From Bacteroidota bacterium (GTDB taxonomy: Bacteria; Bacteroidota; Bacteroidia; Cytophagales; Cyclobacteriaceae): 40,137 bases of DNA. Numbering within the stretch: position 1 is the stretch's first letter; each line of letters begins with the position of its first letter. Under the pieces are notes generated by a model that worked only from the letters and a program-made list of their open reading frames with translations, was not told the origin of the DNA and did no database searches. Location: NCBI GenBank assembly GCA_023428695.1, contig JAEYWY010000014.1, forward strand, positions 1 to 40,137, given 5' to 3'. Positions 10,001 through 18,769 of the stretch are shown here, one piece after another. A program made the translations under genes and the position numbers.

Positions 10001-10280
10001 CAAATTGAAGATTGCCTTTATTGAGGTAAAGCCGATTTGATACCTGATTGCCGGAGAAGTACAAGTCGGGCAGACCGTCGTTGTTGATGTCCCCGGCTGC
10101 CACGCCGCCACCGTTGTAGAAATACAGGTAATCAATAATATTAAAGTCCTCCGAGGGGCTTAATGTGTTGGCAAAATCAATTCCCGCTTCCTTCAGCTCA
10201 CGTTCATGAAAAAGCCTTCTGTTCTTTTGACATCCGAACGCAAACAGTGCGGCCAATATGATGGAATACCTTAACCTCAA
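7032..10280 (-). CDS. FG-GAP/VCBS-repeat lipoprotein with ASPIC/UnbV domain (copy 1)
   Basis: A 1082-residue surface-type protein. The start appears to be TTG at 10280, the only in-frame choice that gives a complete lipoprotein signal (lipobox AFGC, Cys17). It lies 12 bp after the stop of the paralogue upstream, so coupling may help the weak start. I count about 14 calcium-loop motifs of the form DxNxDGxxD, such as DINNDGLPD and DFDGDGDSD, indicating two beta-propeller-like blocks. An ASPIC/UnbV domain sits near 510-570 (EFGIGARVYCYY to VVHFGLG and VIVWPD). The family is common beside SusC/SusD genes in Bacteroidota, but its function is not established; carbohydrate or protein binding at the surface is the usual guess. 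It is a clear paralogue of the next gene along its whole length. Confidence 0.85.
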   Translation of the reverse strand: MRLRYSIILAALFAFGCQKNRRLFHERELKEAGIDFANTLSPSEDFNIIDYLYFYNGGGVAAGDINNDGLPDLYFSGNQVSNRLYLNKGNLQFEDITESAGVGGKSTWNTGSVMADINGDGLLDIYVCAVVGVKHLTGHNELYINNGDLTFTEMSAEYGLDFESYSSSVAFLDYDLDGDLDMYLVNHALHTPKSFGHSSARTIRSYESGDKLLRNDNGKFTDVSEEAGIFGGIIGYGLGVAVSDFNNDGYPDLYVGNDFHEDDYFYLNNRDGTFTECGRKAFTVTSRFSMGNDVVDINHDGLPDLLTLDMLADDETVLKRSEGEENINIQKMRTDEYGYSYQYQRNMLHINQGDGTFMETALLSGVAATDWSWGALFADFDHDGHQDLFVSNGIPRRPNDLDYIKYVSNEQVVNTITATKLVDEQALALMPSGSVQNYVFKGNGDLSFQNMSHDWLPDLNTCSTASAVADLDNDGDLDIIINNVDAPPMILINETNASSNYLKIRLKYKGANEFGIGARVYCYYDQGTLQMKEMYTARGYQASSEPVVHFGLGKSGKADSLVIVWPDKKHQVLYGPEINQELVVTYTDDGGITRPSTIRKRNLLFQPTGDSLLDFIHREDLYTDFDRLKLLPYQQSDRGPATAVGDLNGDGLDDIYFGGSKRIPAQLFIQSQKKLMREKSAVLLRDSIDEVVDAVIADFNNDGKADIFVGTGGADFYAKAEPLMDKVYISSADTFLVESVADYYENASCVRLFDFDSDGDPDLFVGNESVSNDFGKIPRSYLLRNDGGKFTPVQQSVFDKLGMVTDAVWDDFDGDGDSDLVVVGEWMEPVFLRNERGVFEPVDMLDSPLNGLWQSVSVFDVNRDGKNDYILGNWGLNTKFAASPESPMTMYYGDVDNNGKSETIIAIAKKGKYYPIDGLDVLGSQLPGLRKKFPSYHLFAGKTINEVFSQQELDKTMKFHVHELASGYLENRNGKFVFVAFPPWVQTAPVMTQLKYDFDNDGEEDVLLAGNYFGVQPFYGRYGSFGGALLRSDGQLIEGRHAGLNLINQSARGLNIIRINGIPHLVVTINNGAAQTYRLTKQ

Positions 10281-10292
10281 TGTCGTGTGATA

Positions 10293-13200
10293 TTATTCGC
10301 TCAAACTGAAGATCCGTGGCTCGCCGTCTCTAATCGCGGCAATCAAATAGCGCTGCCCCTTTTTATCAGAGAAAATCTTAAGATGCCTGATCTCTCCACG
10401 GACGTACAGTCCTGATTTAGTGAAGTCAGTCCAGGTAAAGTCAAGTTTGCCACCGTTTGTGAGAACATGACCGAAACTTGCGTCCTGCCGGGAAAACTGA
10501 GGTTTCATTTCAAAGTTGTTTCCACCAAGTACAATATCCGTTTCGCCGTCCTTGTTGAGATCGCTGCAAATAATCGCGCAGACACATGACCATTGAACGC
10601 GTTCAGGCAGTATGATTTTTGTGAATCTGCCGGAACCTTCATTGATGGCGAGTATCGTCTCGGAGTGTGTCGCATTTTTGACGATCGATTTTGTCGCGAC
10701 CGATTTCGAAAATATTTCGTTTATCGTACGTTTCGCATATTCTGCGGCTTTCAGGTTTTGCTTCTTAAGTTCTGGTATCTGCGATGTGAGCTCCTTCTTC
10801 ATGTGTATTGGATAATCACCCTCGCCTACCCTGCATGTTATTACCTGTTCAATAGTACCGTTCTTGTCAAAGTCATTTACCCACAACCTGATCGGTTCGT
10901 CAACGGTCGCCACATACGGAATATTAAGACCCGAATTACCCAGGACCAGATCCATGTCACCGTCGCCATCCAGATCTGCGATCTCAACGGCTTTCCACCA
11001 GCCGCTGAGTGAGTCGAGACTTGACTTCCAACGGCTCAACCGCCTCCCGGAATTCAAGAATATTGCCGGAGAACCCCAGTCGGAAACGGTAACAAGATCG
11101 GGTCGTCCGTCACCATCCATGTCCGCCCATTTCGCATCGGTGATCATTCCGGCATTGTTTATGTCGTATGCGTACCGTTCGGTTCCATCTGTAAACGACC
11201 CTTTGCCATCATTGATTAAAAGCATGTGAGGCGGATCTATGCCGAAAACTCCCGGCACACTTCGGGACCCGACAAAAAGGTCCGTATCACCATCGCCGTC
11301 AAAGTCACTCGCAGACAGAACCGAGATGTTTGTTTTTGCTGAAGGAATCTTCTCAGCACTGCGTGTAAAAGCACCTTTTCCATCATTGAGATATATTCTC
11401 GTGAGGTAGTTATTTTTTTCGTCCTCATTGTTTCCACCCGATCCCACAGCAAGATCCATGTCTCCATCGCCGTCAACGTCCAGAAATGTTGCTGCCGTGT
11501 CTTCGAAATCCCGGTCCGCATTAAAGGAAGGGATTGAAATTGAATCAAGAACTCCATTTGCACGGTGTCGATAAATCACCCCGGATTGACCTTTCGGTCC
11601 CCCGATGAAAATATCTTCGTTACCATCGTTGTCAACGTCCGCTACGGCAACTGCCGGGCCTTCTCTCGATAAAAACTGGGTGATTAGACCTTCCTGATCG
11701 AAGTCGTTAAAACTATCTTCCACCACCGGTCTGACGGTTTTATTTTTTACTTCGCGCAACATTGGAGTAGAACCCGGCGGCGACACTTTGCTCGCGGGGG
11801 TCACGGCATCAGCCTGGGATAAGACAAGACGTTGATTTGATTTGACGTCGGTCAGGATTGTTTCGCGCCCGTCGGGCCATTGCACACGGATTGAGTCCAC
11901 TTTTGAATGTCTGCCGAGACCAAACGTAAGGACATAATCAACAGATGACTGAAATCCCCGGGATGGCATTTGATCCTGAAACAGGATCGCGTCACCTAAA
12001 AAGCAATGAATTGTCGTTCCGATAGCATTGCGATTCTTTTCACTCCCCTTCAATTCAAATTGAAGGTAGTTGTTACCCGATTTCTGACTGGCTTCATTTC
12101 TGAATATGAATGCCTCCATATTCACATTATTGACAACCAGATCGAGGTCACCATCGTTGTCAAGGTCTCCGTAAGCGCAGCCATTCGAAAAACTTGGAAT
12201 TTCAAGCCCCCACTCTTTTGACGCATTCGAAAATGTGAGATTGCCTTTGTTTCGATACGCATAATTTGACAATGGAGTGGACGGCATCTTAGAGATAATC
12301 TGATTGACGTCTGCCTTTTCTCCGGTGAGCACGATATTCTGAATGACCTCATTAGCTAAGAATGATACAAAATCAATATCCGTTAAGTCATGAATTATTC
12401 CGTTGGTAATATAAATGTCCTTGTAACCGTCGTTGTCCATATCCAGGATCAGGCCAGCCCAACTCCAATCCGTTCGTGCAACACCACTGTAGTAGGCAAT
12501 CTCAGAAAAGGAGCCGTTGCCATTGTTTAACTGCAACGTATTCTGAATGTACTGTTGATAGAAATCCCGGCTTTGCTTCAGCTTGAAAACATCGTAACCT
12601 TCAAATTCCATCACTCGCTTTGCCCGGTCCTCCGATTCAGGCATCATGTCGGTGATGAAAATATCAACCAAACCATCGTTATTGATGTCAGCGATATCCA
12701 CTCCCATAGCGGAAAGGCAAAGGTGCGAAGTCCAGTTCTTGATTTCTTCGGAAAACGTACCGTCGCGCTGATTTATGTAAAGGTAATCGCGTTCGTAGAA
12801 ATCGTTTGTCACGTAAATATCAGGGTATGCATCCGCGTTGATATCACAAACCATAACGCCCAGTCCGAAGCCAATCAGGCTTCCGTAAATTCCTGCTTCC
12901 TCACTTACATCTACAAATTTTCCGTTATCATTGCGCAACAATACGTCACCAACACCGCGAAAAATCTCAGGGACGTTTTCCCAATCGCTCGCGCGCTTCT
13001 CCCGGTCGCCGGCATATCCAAGACTACTAACCGGTATGTTACTATTGTTTAGAAGGTAGGCATCCAGGTCACCGTCCTTGTCGTAGTCGAAGAACGTCGC
13101 ATGGGTAGAAAATCCACTCTTGGCGAGATTATACTCAGCAGCCCGTTCCGTAAATGTCAGGTCACCATTGTTGATATAGAGGTCATTGTCATGATTGTTG

Positions 13201-13646
13201 CCCTCCATATTGCCCGCGCTACTTACGTAGATATCAAGAAACCCGTCGTTGTTAATATCCACCATCACGACACCTGTTGACCATGGCTTGTTTCCACCGA
13301 CGCCGGCACGATCGGTAATGTCTTCAAATACGAAATTTCCTTTATTCAGGAAGAGCCGGTTCTTCTTCATGTTTGCCGACATATAGATGTCTGGCAATCC
13401 GTCATTATTGATGTCACCGATGGCTACGCCGCCCCCATTGTAGAAGTTCCTGTATTTGAAAATGTTGAAGTTCCGCTGATTCTCAATTGCATTAACGAAG
13501 TCAACTCCGGTTTCGCCGGATGACAATTTTGTAAACAACGTATTTTGTGGGAGAGCTTGCGACTCGGGACGTTGCTCGCACGCAAGCAAGACAAACGCAG
13601 ACAGGAACAGAAAGGGAATTACCTTCCTGATCCGGCGCCGTCTCAT
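10293..13646 (-). CDS. FG-GAP/VCBS-repeat lipoprotein with ASPIC/UnbV domain (copy 2)
   Basis: First gene of the unit that follows the promoter at 13745-13776. ATG at 13646 is chosen because it gives a compact lipoprotein signal (MRRRRIRKVIPFLFLSAFVLLAC, Cys23); an in-frame ATG at 13688 would add 14 residues and lies about 50 bp after the predicted transcription start, so it cannot be excluded. About 14 DxNxDG-type loops are spread over the protein. The ASPIC/UnbV domain is at roughly 535-592, with ending patterns VLTFGLG and VQWPDGRE. It shares block order and many identical stretches with copy 1, for example FYNGGGVA.GDINNDGLPD near the N-terminus, so the pair arose by duplication. Both are predicted to be anchored in the outer membrane, a position where surface glycan-binding proteins usually sit in such loci. 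Confidence 0.85.
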   Translation of the reverse strand: MRRRRIRKVIPFLFLSAFVLLACEQRPESQALPQNTLFTKLSSGETGVDFVNAIENQRNFNIFKYRNFYNGGGVAIGDINNDGLPDIYMSANMKKNRLFLNKGNFVFEDITDRAGVGGNKPWSTGVVMVDINNDGFLDIYVSSAGNMEGNNHDNDLYINNGDLTFTERAAEYNLAKSGFSTHATFFDYDKDGDLDAYLLNNSNIPVSSLGYAGDREKRASDWENVPEIFRGVGDVLLRNDNGKFVDVSEEAGIYGSLIGFGLGVMVCDINADAYPDIYVTNDFYERDYLYINQRDGTFSEEIKNWTSHLCLSAMGVDIADINNDGLVDIFITDMMPESEDRAKRVMEFEGYDVFKLKQSRDFYQQYIQNTLQLNNGNGSFSEIAYYSGVARTDWSWAGLILDMDNDGYKDIYITNGIIHDLTDIDFVSFLANEVIQNIVLTGEKADVNQIISKMPSTPLSNYAYRNKGNLTFSNASKEWGLEIPSFSNGCAYGDLDNDGDLDLVVNNVNMEAFIFRNEASQKSGNNYLQFELKGSEKNRNAIGTTIHCFLGDAILFQDQMPSRGFQSSVDYVLTFGLGRHSKVDSIRVQWPDGRETILTDVKSNQRLVLSQADAVTPASKVSPPGSTPMLREVKNKTVRPVVEDSFNDFDQEGLITQFLSREGPAVAVADVDNDGNEDIFIGGPKGQSGVIYRHRANGVLDSISIPSFNADRDFEDTAATFLDVDGDGDMDLAVGSGGNNEDEKNNYLTRIYLNDGKGAFTRSAEKIPSAKTNISVLSASDFDGDGDTDLFVGSRSVPGVFGIDPPHMLLINDGKGSFTDGTERYAYDINNAGMITDAKWADMDGDGRPDLVTVSDWGSPAIFLNSGRRLSRWKSSLDSLSGWWKAVEIADLDGDGDMDLVLGNSGLNIPYVATVDEPIRLWVNDFDKNGTIEQVITCRVGEGDYPIHMKKELTSQIPELKKQNLKAAEYAKRTINEIFSKSVATKSIVKNATHSETILAINEGSGRFTKIILPERVQWSCVCAIICSDLNKDGETDIVLGGNNFEMKPQFSRQDASFGHVLTNGGKLDFTWTDFTKSGLYVRGEIRHLKIFSDKKGQRYLIAAIRDGEPRIFSLSE

Positions 13647-13744
13647 TCCCAGTCTGTAGGTATAAAGTTTATCTCCAAAAAAAATCATGTCATCAATTCT
13701 CGAACAACTTCAAAGATAGCCGATAAATTGAATTCGGCAGCGAA

Positions 13745-13776
13745 CAAATATATCAAGTGCGCAAAGATCTTTTCAA
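13745..13776 (-). promoter_or_regulatory. Predicted Bacteroidota-type promoter of the FG-GAP/GH65/trehalase unit
   Basis: Read on the minus strand, TTG (13776-13774) is followed by 21 bp and then TATATTTG (13752-13745), an exact match to the Bacteroidota -7 consensus TAnnTTTG at the usual distance from a -33 TTG. Transcription would begin near 13738. It lies just downstream of the terminator of the SusC/SusD unit. A 10-bp palindrome AAAGATCTTT (13763-13772) lies in the spacer and might be an operator, which is a guess. Confidence 0.6.
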
Positions 13777-13810
13777 GGAAAATTCCACGATGATTGCTGG
13801 TCTATCACAA

Positions 13811-13842
13811 AAAAAAGAGGGCATATCGCGCCCTCCTTTTTT
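13811..13842 (-). terminator. Rho-independent terminator after SusC/SusD pair
   Basis: GAGGGC (13817-13822) pairs with GCCCTC (13830-13835) around a 7-nt loop. A runs on the left and T runs on the right make it terminator-like on both strands. On the minus strand it follows the SusD stop by about 15 bp. Confidence 0.85.
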
Positions 13843-13857
13843 GAATGTGATACGTTG

Positions 13858-15453
13858 TTAGTAACCCGGATTCTGAACAAGATTAGGATTCGACAAAAGT
13901 GCGCTTGACGGGATCGGGAACAGGTCAGTGTGACCATCACCTGCATCCTTGAATTCCCATGCGTCCTTGAATTTACCAAAACGGATCATGTCGGTCCGTC
14001 GAATGAATTCAAGATACAGTTCCCTTCCGCGCTCATCCAGCATTTCGTCCTCGGTAAGGTTTGCAAGCGCGGGCGTGTTTTCGCGCATTGCTCTCAGGTC
14101 ATTGACTTCACCAAGCGCTCCGGCAGCGTCACCAAGGCGAAGCATGGCTTCCGCTCTCATCAAATGCGCATCTGCAAAGCGAAAGATAACCGTTCCAGAA
14201 GTAAAGGATCCATTGGCCGGCGAGTATTTCAAAAGCCTGATACCTGTGACTTCGTTATTACCGACCAACCCAGGTAGTTCCTTGGTGAAAACCAACGGTG
14301 CGCCGGTTCTGTTTTGGAGCGCAACAGCAGCACCATCTATCCAACCGTACATCTGGCCAAACTGAAAACCAAACCCAAATCCTTCATTGTCTGCGTTTGT
14401 AGACGCAAGCGTCTGCGTATAGCCACGACGTTCTTCCTGGCCGCTGCCAAGGGAGTTCGTCTCGGATGGACCGTCGAACTTATCGTAAAACTCGGAAAGA
14501 GTTGTAAAACCATTCCAACCACCGCCAGCATTCGTGGCGCCATCTACTACATTCGGGATGCGCTCACCCTGATTGTAGTGAAGACTGTTCCACATTTTCG
14601 ATCCGACGTCTGTTGACAATGCCCAGATTACGTCAGTATTCGTGTACGATGGACCGACGAAAATATCGAAGTAGTCAGACTCAAGCGCGTATCCATCAGC
14701 CTCGATCTCGTCAACAAGGTCTATTACGTCCTGCAAATCACCATCAGCGTAAGCACCATTATACACCGCAGCATTTAGCTTCACCCTTGCGAGCAGGAAC
14801 TTTGCGGTTGCCTTGACGGCGCGCGTTTTGTTTGCTGCAACCGGGTTGCTATCCGGCAGACCTGCAATGGCCTCTTCCAAATCCTGGACAATAAAATCAT
14901 AGGCTTCAGTCCTTGACATTACCTCGGGAATAACGTCGGGACCATCGGTAGGATTTCTAAAAGGAACTTGTCCGAAGCAATCCATCACAAGCCACATGTT
15001 ATACGCTCTCATGAACTTCGCGTGAGCGACCTGTTCCGCAGACGCATTGCTCAGCGGATCGATGATTTCGGTTGCCCTCAGAACAGCGCCGTTCTTATTG
15101 TTCCACAGATTGATGATATCTCTGTGCGTCGGACCCCATGTATGCGCGTGCAGTGTGCGCCATACCCCGTTGTCACCCCAGTCCGTACCACGGGTCGGAA
15201 CCACCTGTTCATCTGTTGTGACTTCACTCAGTGCGTACAACTCTTCCTGCGTCGCCATTTGTCCGCCTCCACTCAGGTTATTATAGAGCGCATCCACCGA
15301 AGATGCAGGATTCTCCACACCATTAAAAACCGCAGACTCACCTTCCGTAATCAACGAATCTGTCTCATCGATATCAAGGCTACACGCCCCGAGGACAGCT
15401 CCGATTGCAAGGGCGGAAAACTTGAATCTCATATTTATCAAATTGGTCATCAT
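13858..15453 (-). CDS. SusD/RagB-family nutrient-binding lipoprotein (locus 1)
   Basis: A 531-residue outer-membrane lipoprotein that caps the SusC transporter and delivers glycan to it. The signal ends in the lipobox LGAC (Cys24 from the first ATG). ATG at 15453 is used; the next codon and the ATG at 15432 are also possible starts. The helical TPR-like SusD fold is indicated by FMRAYNMWLVMDCFGQVPF (about 148-166), and the family C-terminus is clear: MIRFGKF, then LFPIPSSALLSNPNLVQNPGY. It starts 29 bp after the SusC stop and is followed by a strong terminator, so the pair forms a closed transcription unit. No SusE/F-like gene follows; the FG-GAP lipoproteins occupy that place. The substrate is not readable from the sequence. 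Confidence 0.95.
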   Translation of the reverse strand: MMTNLINMRFKFSALAIGAVLGACSLDIDETDSLITEGESAVFNGVENPASSVDALYNNLSGGGQMATQEELYALSEVTTDEQVVPTRGTDWGDNGVWRTLHAHTWGPTHRDIINLWNNKNGAVLRATEIIDPLSNASAEQVAHAKFMRAYNMWLVMDCFGQVPFRNPTDGPDVIPEVMSRTEAYDFIVQDLEEAIAGLPDSNPVAANKTRAVKATAKFLLARVKLNAAVYNGAYADGDLQDVIDLVDEIEADGYALESDYFDIFVGPSYTNTDVIWALSTDVGSKMWNSLHYNQGERIPNVVDGATNAGGGWNGFTTLSEFYDKFDGPSETNSLGSGQEERRGYTQTLASTNADNEGFGFGFQFGQMYGWIDGAAVALQNRTGAPLVFTKELPGLVGNNEVTGIRLLKYSPANGSFTSGTVIFRFADAHLMRAEAMLRLGDAAGALGEVNDLRAMRENTPALANLTEDEMLDERGRELYLEFIRRTDMIRFGKFKDAWEFKDAGDGHTDLFPIPSSALLSNPNLVQNPGY

Positions 15454-15482
15454 TTTCTGTTAATTTTTTTTTGAACCGAATC

Positions 15483-18400
15483 TTAGAATGAAGCATTCAA
15501 TCCGATCGTAAACGTACGAGGGCGGGGATATGCACCATAGTCGATGCCGGCAGTGGGCAGTCCGTTGAGCAGGCTGTAGTCTGCAGGACTTGTACTTACC
15601 TCCGGATCGAGACCACTGTAGTCAGTTATCACGAATAGATTCTGGGCATTTACGTATAACCTCAGACGCTTGATGAAACTGCCTGTCTCAAATGGCATGT
15701 TGTAACCAAGGGTAACAGTCTGCGCTCTGAAGAAATCGCCCTTCTCAAGAAAACGAGTCGACACGGCGGCTTCTGCAGCTCCTGACTCACCACTTGTAAG
15801 CACGTCCTTGGTGACGTTACGCGCATTGTTGATAGAACCCGCTGTGAAGAACGCGTTGCGCGTATTGTTGTAGATATAGTGACCAAACTGACCGGCGAAG
15901 TACATCGCGAAATCAAAGTTTTTGTAACGCGCGTTAAGAGACAGCCCCGTGTTCCAGGTAGGTAGCGCTGTCTTACCAATGAAAATCTGGTTGTCACCTA
16001 TAGGCTGGCCGTTTTCGTCAAAGCCCTCAAAGATCCGAAGGTGATAGGAGAACAGCGGATGTCCTCCGGCAAGACGTTGTGCGTACGCCCCGGTCAGACC
16101 CTGACCGTAAATCGTTCCGGCATCAAGAACGCCGGAGAAATCCTTGAGTTCGTTCTTGTTGTGTGAAACGTTACCACTAATACTGAATGTGAAGTCGTTG
16201 TTCTCAACAGCAACATATGAAAGCGCAAGTTCCCAACCCTTGTTCACAACTGTCGCATCCAGGTTATCAAAAATCTGATTGGCGACGGCAGGTTGTGCAG
16301 CATTGCGTCTCAACAGCAGGTCTGTTGTGTTCTTAATGTAGTAGTCAATGCTACCACTCAGGCGATCGCTAAGGACTCCAAAATCAATCCCGAAGGCCGC
16401 TTGCGAGGTCGACTCCCACTTAAGTCCCGGGTTGACTGAACCTTGTGCCGCTACCGCAGGTACTGTAATCTGTCTTGCGGACCCCAGCCCGGCATCGGCA
16501 TAACGCTCACGACGAATAAATTCGCCATAGCCCAGACCACTTTGGTTACCCACGACACCATAACCCACGCGAAGTTTAAATGTATTGAATACATCCGGCA
16601 TGAAATCCTCTTCGTCGAGCCTCCAGGCAAACGCACCTGATGGAAATACTCCATATCGGTTATCGCTACCGAACTTAGACGAGCCGTCTATACGCAGCGT
16701 CGCAGTAAGTATGTATTTATCCGACAACGTAAAATTACCACGCGCAAAATACGACTGCAGGTAGTCTGTGTTATCGTAGAAATTGGCAATGATTCCGTCA
16801 ACTGTTACGCCGGCGGGGCGGGCGAAATAACTTTGCGAAAGTGTCCCCTCGCCCAGGTCAAGTCCACTGACGAATCCACCTGACGCTTCAACGCCATCAC
16901 GCAAATCGCTGGAAACACCCCAATTGTTATAGTCGGAGAAAAGTGCAGAGGCAGCGCCATCACCGGCGTCAAATGACCGTCTTAGTTCGGATTCCATTGC
17001 TCCGAAGTCTGAATAATTCGCAAAACCCCGTGCCGTACTCCAATGATATTTGTTCCTGAAACTTTGAATCGAGTATCCACCGACAACATCTATGACAAGA
17101 TTGTCAGTCGACTTGTTATAATTCAACGTCAGTTCAAGCAGATTGCTCGTCGTGCGGTTTTCATTTATCTGGCCTAATCCGTAACCGGCTACGCCATCGC
17201 CACCGTTAATCGCATCGCCCGAGAGCAAAGTAACTCTTTCTCCAACTGACAAGTCAAGACCGTAAGTTGCCTTAGCCGTCAGGCCGCCACTGATTTTATA
17301 ATCAGCGGAAAGATTTGTGATAATCCGGTCATTCTTGCCCTCACTTTGGAAATAAGTAAGCATGTTGACCGGGCTCCGGTTTCCCCCCGTATTGAAGTCT
17401 GGGTCGGTTGGCCAGGTTGGGTTCGCCATATAGGCGGCACCGAGCAGGTCACCGGTAGACCCCGCGTTTCCGCTTATGGGTGGATCCTCACGCTTGACGT
17501 TGGAGTACGTTGCGGAAAGATCAAAATTTAACTTGTCACCGAGAAACGATTTAGATGCATTGACCTTGCCGGTAAAGCGCTTCATAAAAGAATTCTCAAG
17601 AATACCTTGCTGATCTTCATATCCTACGGAAGCGCGGATAGCAGATGTCGCAAACCCTCGTGCGTATGACAGGTTATGCTTGTGCGATACAGAAGTTCTG
17701 GTAACAAAATCCTGCCAGTCGGTGTCGGCACCAAAATCCTGTGCGTCGGCATCGCCTCCGAAGTCGTCAACAGCATTAAGAAACTCCGTACGATCAAGTA
17801 AGTCATAACGATTTGCGGGCTTGGAGATACTAACACTCGAGGCAAGGTCCAACGTGCCTTTATTTCCTTTGCCACTTTTTGTTGTAATGATAACAACGCC
17901 GTTGGCGCCCCTTGATCCGTAAATTGCTGTTGCAGACGCATCCTTAAGAATGTTGATGCTCGCAATATCACTGGGGTTCAAAAAGTTCAAGGGATTGGTA
18001 TCCGCTTGTGTACCATATCCAACATCGGCCGACGCTGGCTGCGTACCGCCACTGAGGGGAACGCCATCAACCACGAACAGCGGGTTATTATTTGAACGGA
18101 TTGAACTCGTTCCACGAATCCTGAGCTCTACGCCGGCACCAGGTGCACCACTCGTCGTCACCATCTGAACACCAGCGGTCTTGCCCTGGATGAGTTGTTC
18201 CGGCGACGAGATTACGCCGCTATTGAAGTCCTCCGCCTTCACCGACGCCACAGCTCCGGTTGCATCGCGCTTGGTAACTTCACCATATCCGATCACAACT
18301 ACTTCCGACAACGCAGTCACATCCGGATCAAGCACTATATTCAGGTTGCCCTGGCTTCCTGCTGAAAGCTCCTTTGCCTGATATCCAACGAATGAAAACA

Positions 18401-18623
18401 CCAGAATTGCATTCTGTGAAACAGTGATGGAATAAGAACCATCAGCGGCGGTCACTGTTCCATTGCTTGTTCCTTTTTCAAGAATGTTTACTCCGGGAAG
18501 GGCGCTTCCGTCATCTGCCGCCGTCACTACACCTGAAACTGTTCTGCTCTGCGTCCACCCTGCGGTGGCGATGAAAAAAAGCAGAACCGTCAAATACCTG
18601 CTGAACAGATAAAATTTTGTCAT
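15483..18623 (-). CDS. SusC/RagA-family TonB-dependent outer-membrane transporter (locus 1)
   Basis: A 1046-residue importer. It has a signal peptide (1-25), a carboxypeptidase-regulatory-like domain (about 28-100), a TonB-box-like SEVVVIGYGEVTKRD (106-120), and a plug containing the SusC-typical ILKDASATAIYGSRGANGVV. A 22-strand-type barrel ends in FTIGLNASF. There is no STN domain, so it is not expected to signal to an anti-sigma factor; control is more likely through the LacI-type operator found in the upstream intergenic region. Transcription is divergent from the GH13 gene at 18865. It shares the N-terminal architecture, residue for residue in spacing, with the SusC at 29845-32886 but is clearly diverged in the barrel, which suggests a different ligand. 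Confidence 0.95.
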   Translation of the reverse strand: MTKFYLFSRYLTVLLFFIATAGWTQSRTVSGVVTAADDGSALPGVNILEKGTSNGTVTAADGSYSITVSQNAILVFSFVGYQAKELSAGSQGNLNIVLDPDVTALSEVVVIGYGEVTKRDATGAVASVKAEDFNSGVISSPEQLIQGKTAGVQMVTTSGAPGAGVELRIRGTSSIRSNNNPLFVVDGVPLSGGTQPASADVGYGTQADTNPLNFLNPSDIASINILKDASATAIYGSRGANGVVIITTKSGKGNKGTLDLASSVSISKPANRYDLLDRTEFLNAVDDFGGDADAQDFGADTDWQDFVTRTSVSHKHNLSYARGFATSAIRASVGYEDQQGILENSFMKRFTGKVNASKSFLGDKLNFDLSATYSNVKREDPPISGNAGSTGDLLGAAYMANPTWPTDPDFNTGGNRSPVNMLTYFQSEGKNDRIITNLSADYKISGGLTAKATYGLDLSVGERVTLLSGDAINGGDGVAGYGLGQINENRTTSNLLELTLNYNKSTDNLVIDVVGGYSIQSFRNKYHWSTARGFANYSDFGAMESELRRSFDAGDGAASALFSDYNNWGVSSDLRDGVEASGGFVSGLDLGEGTLSQSYFARPAGVTVDGIIANFYDNTDYLQSYFARGNFTLSDKYILTATLRIDGSSKFGSDNRYGVFPSGAFAWRLDEEDFMPDVFNTFKLRVGYGVVGNQSGLGYGEFIRRERYADAGLGSARQITVPAVAAQGSVNPGLKWESTSQAAFGIDFGVLSDRLSGSIDYYIKNTTDLLLRRNAAQPAVANQIFDNLDATVVNKGWELALSYVAVENNDFTFSISGNVSHNKNELKDFSGVLDAGTIYGQGLTGAYAQRLAGGHPLFSYHLRIFEGFDENGQPIGDNQIFIGKTALPTWNTGLSLNARYKNFDFAMYFAGQFGHYIYNNTRNAFFTAGSINNARNVTKDVLTSGESGAAEAAVSTRFLEKGDFFRAQTVTLGYNMPFETGSFIKRLRLYVNAQNLFVITDYSGLDPEVSTSPADYSLLNGLPTAGIDYGAYPRPRTFTIGLNASF

Positions 18624-18769
18624 ACGGTTTTTTGGTTTGGGTTATATATGCTAAAAAGTCTTGCTGCGGGCTGGTTTGAATGTTCCCACAACAATTCAGT
18701 TAATAATTTAGACAGATCCGGCCATACGAGCACAACCAATTTTGCAAAAATTTCATCGGAATCGGATTC

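Noticed and set aside
7032..13646. FG-GAP proteins as integrin-like adhesins or CRTAC1 homologues with known function
   Set aside because: Family resemblance to ASPIC/UnbV proteins is clear, but no function can be transferred; the eukaryotic names would mislead.
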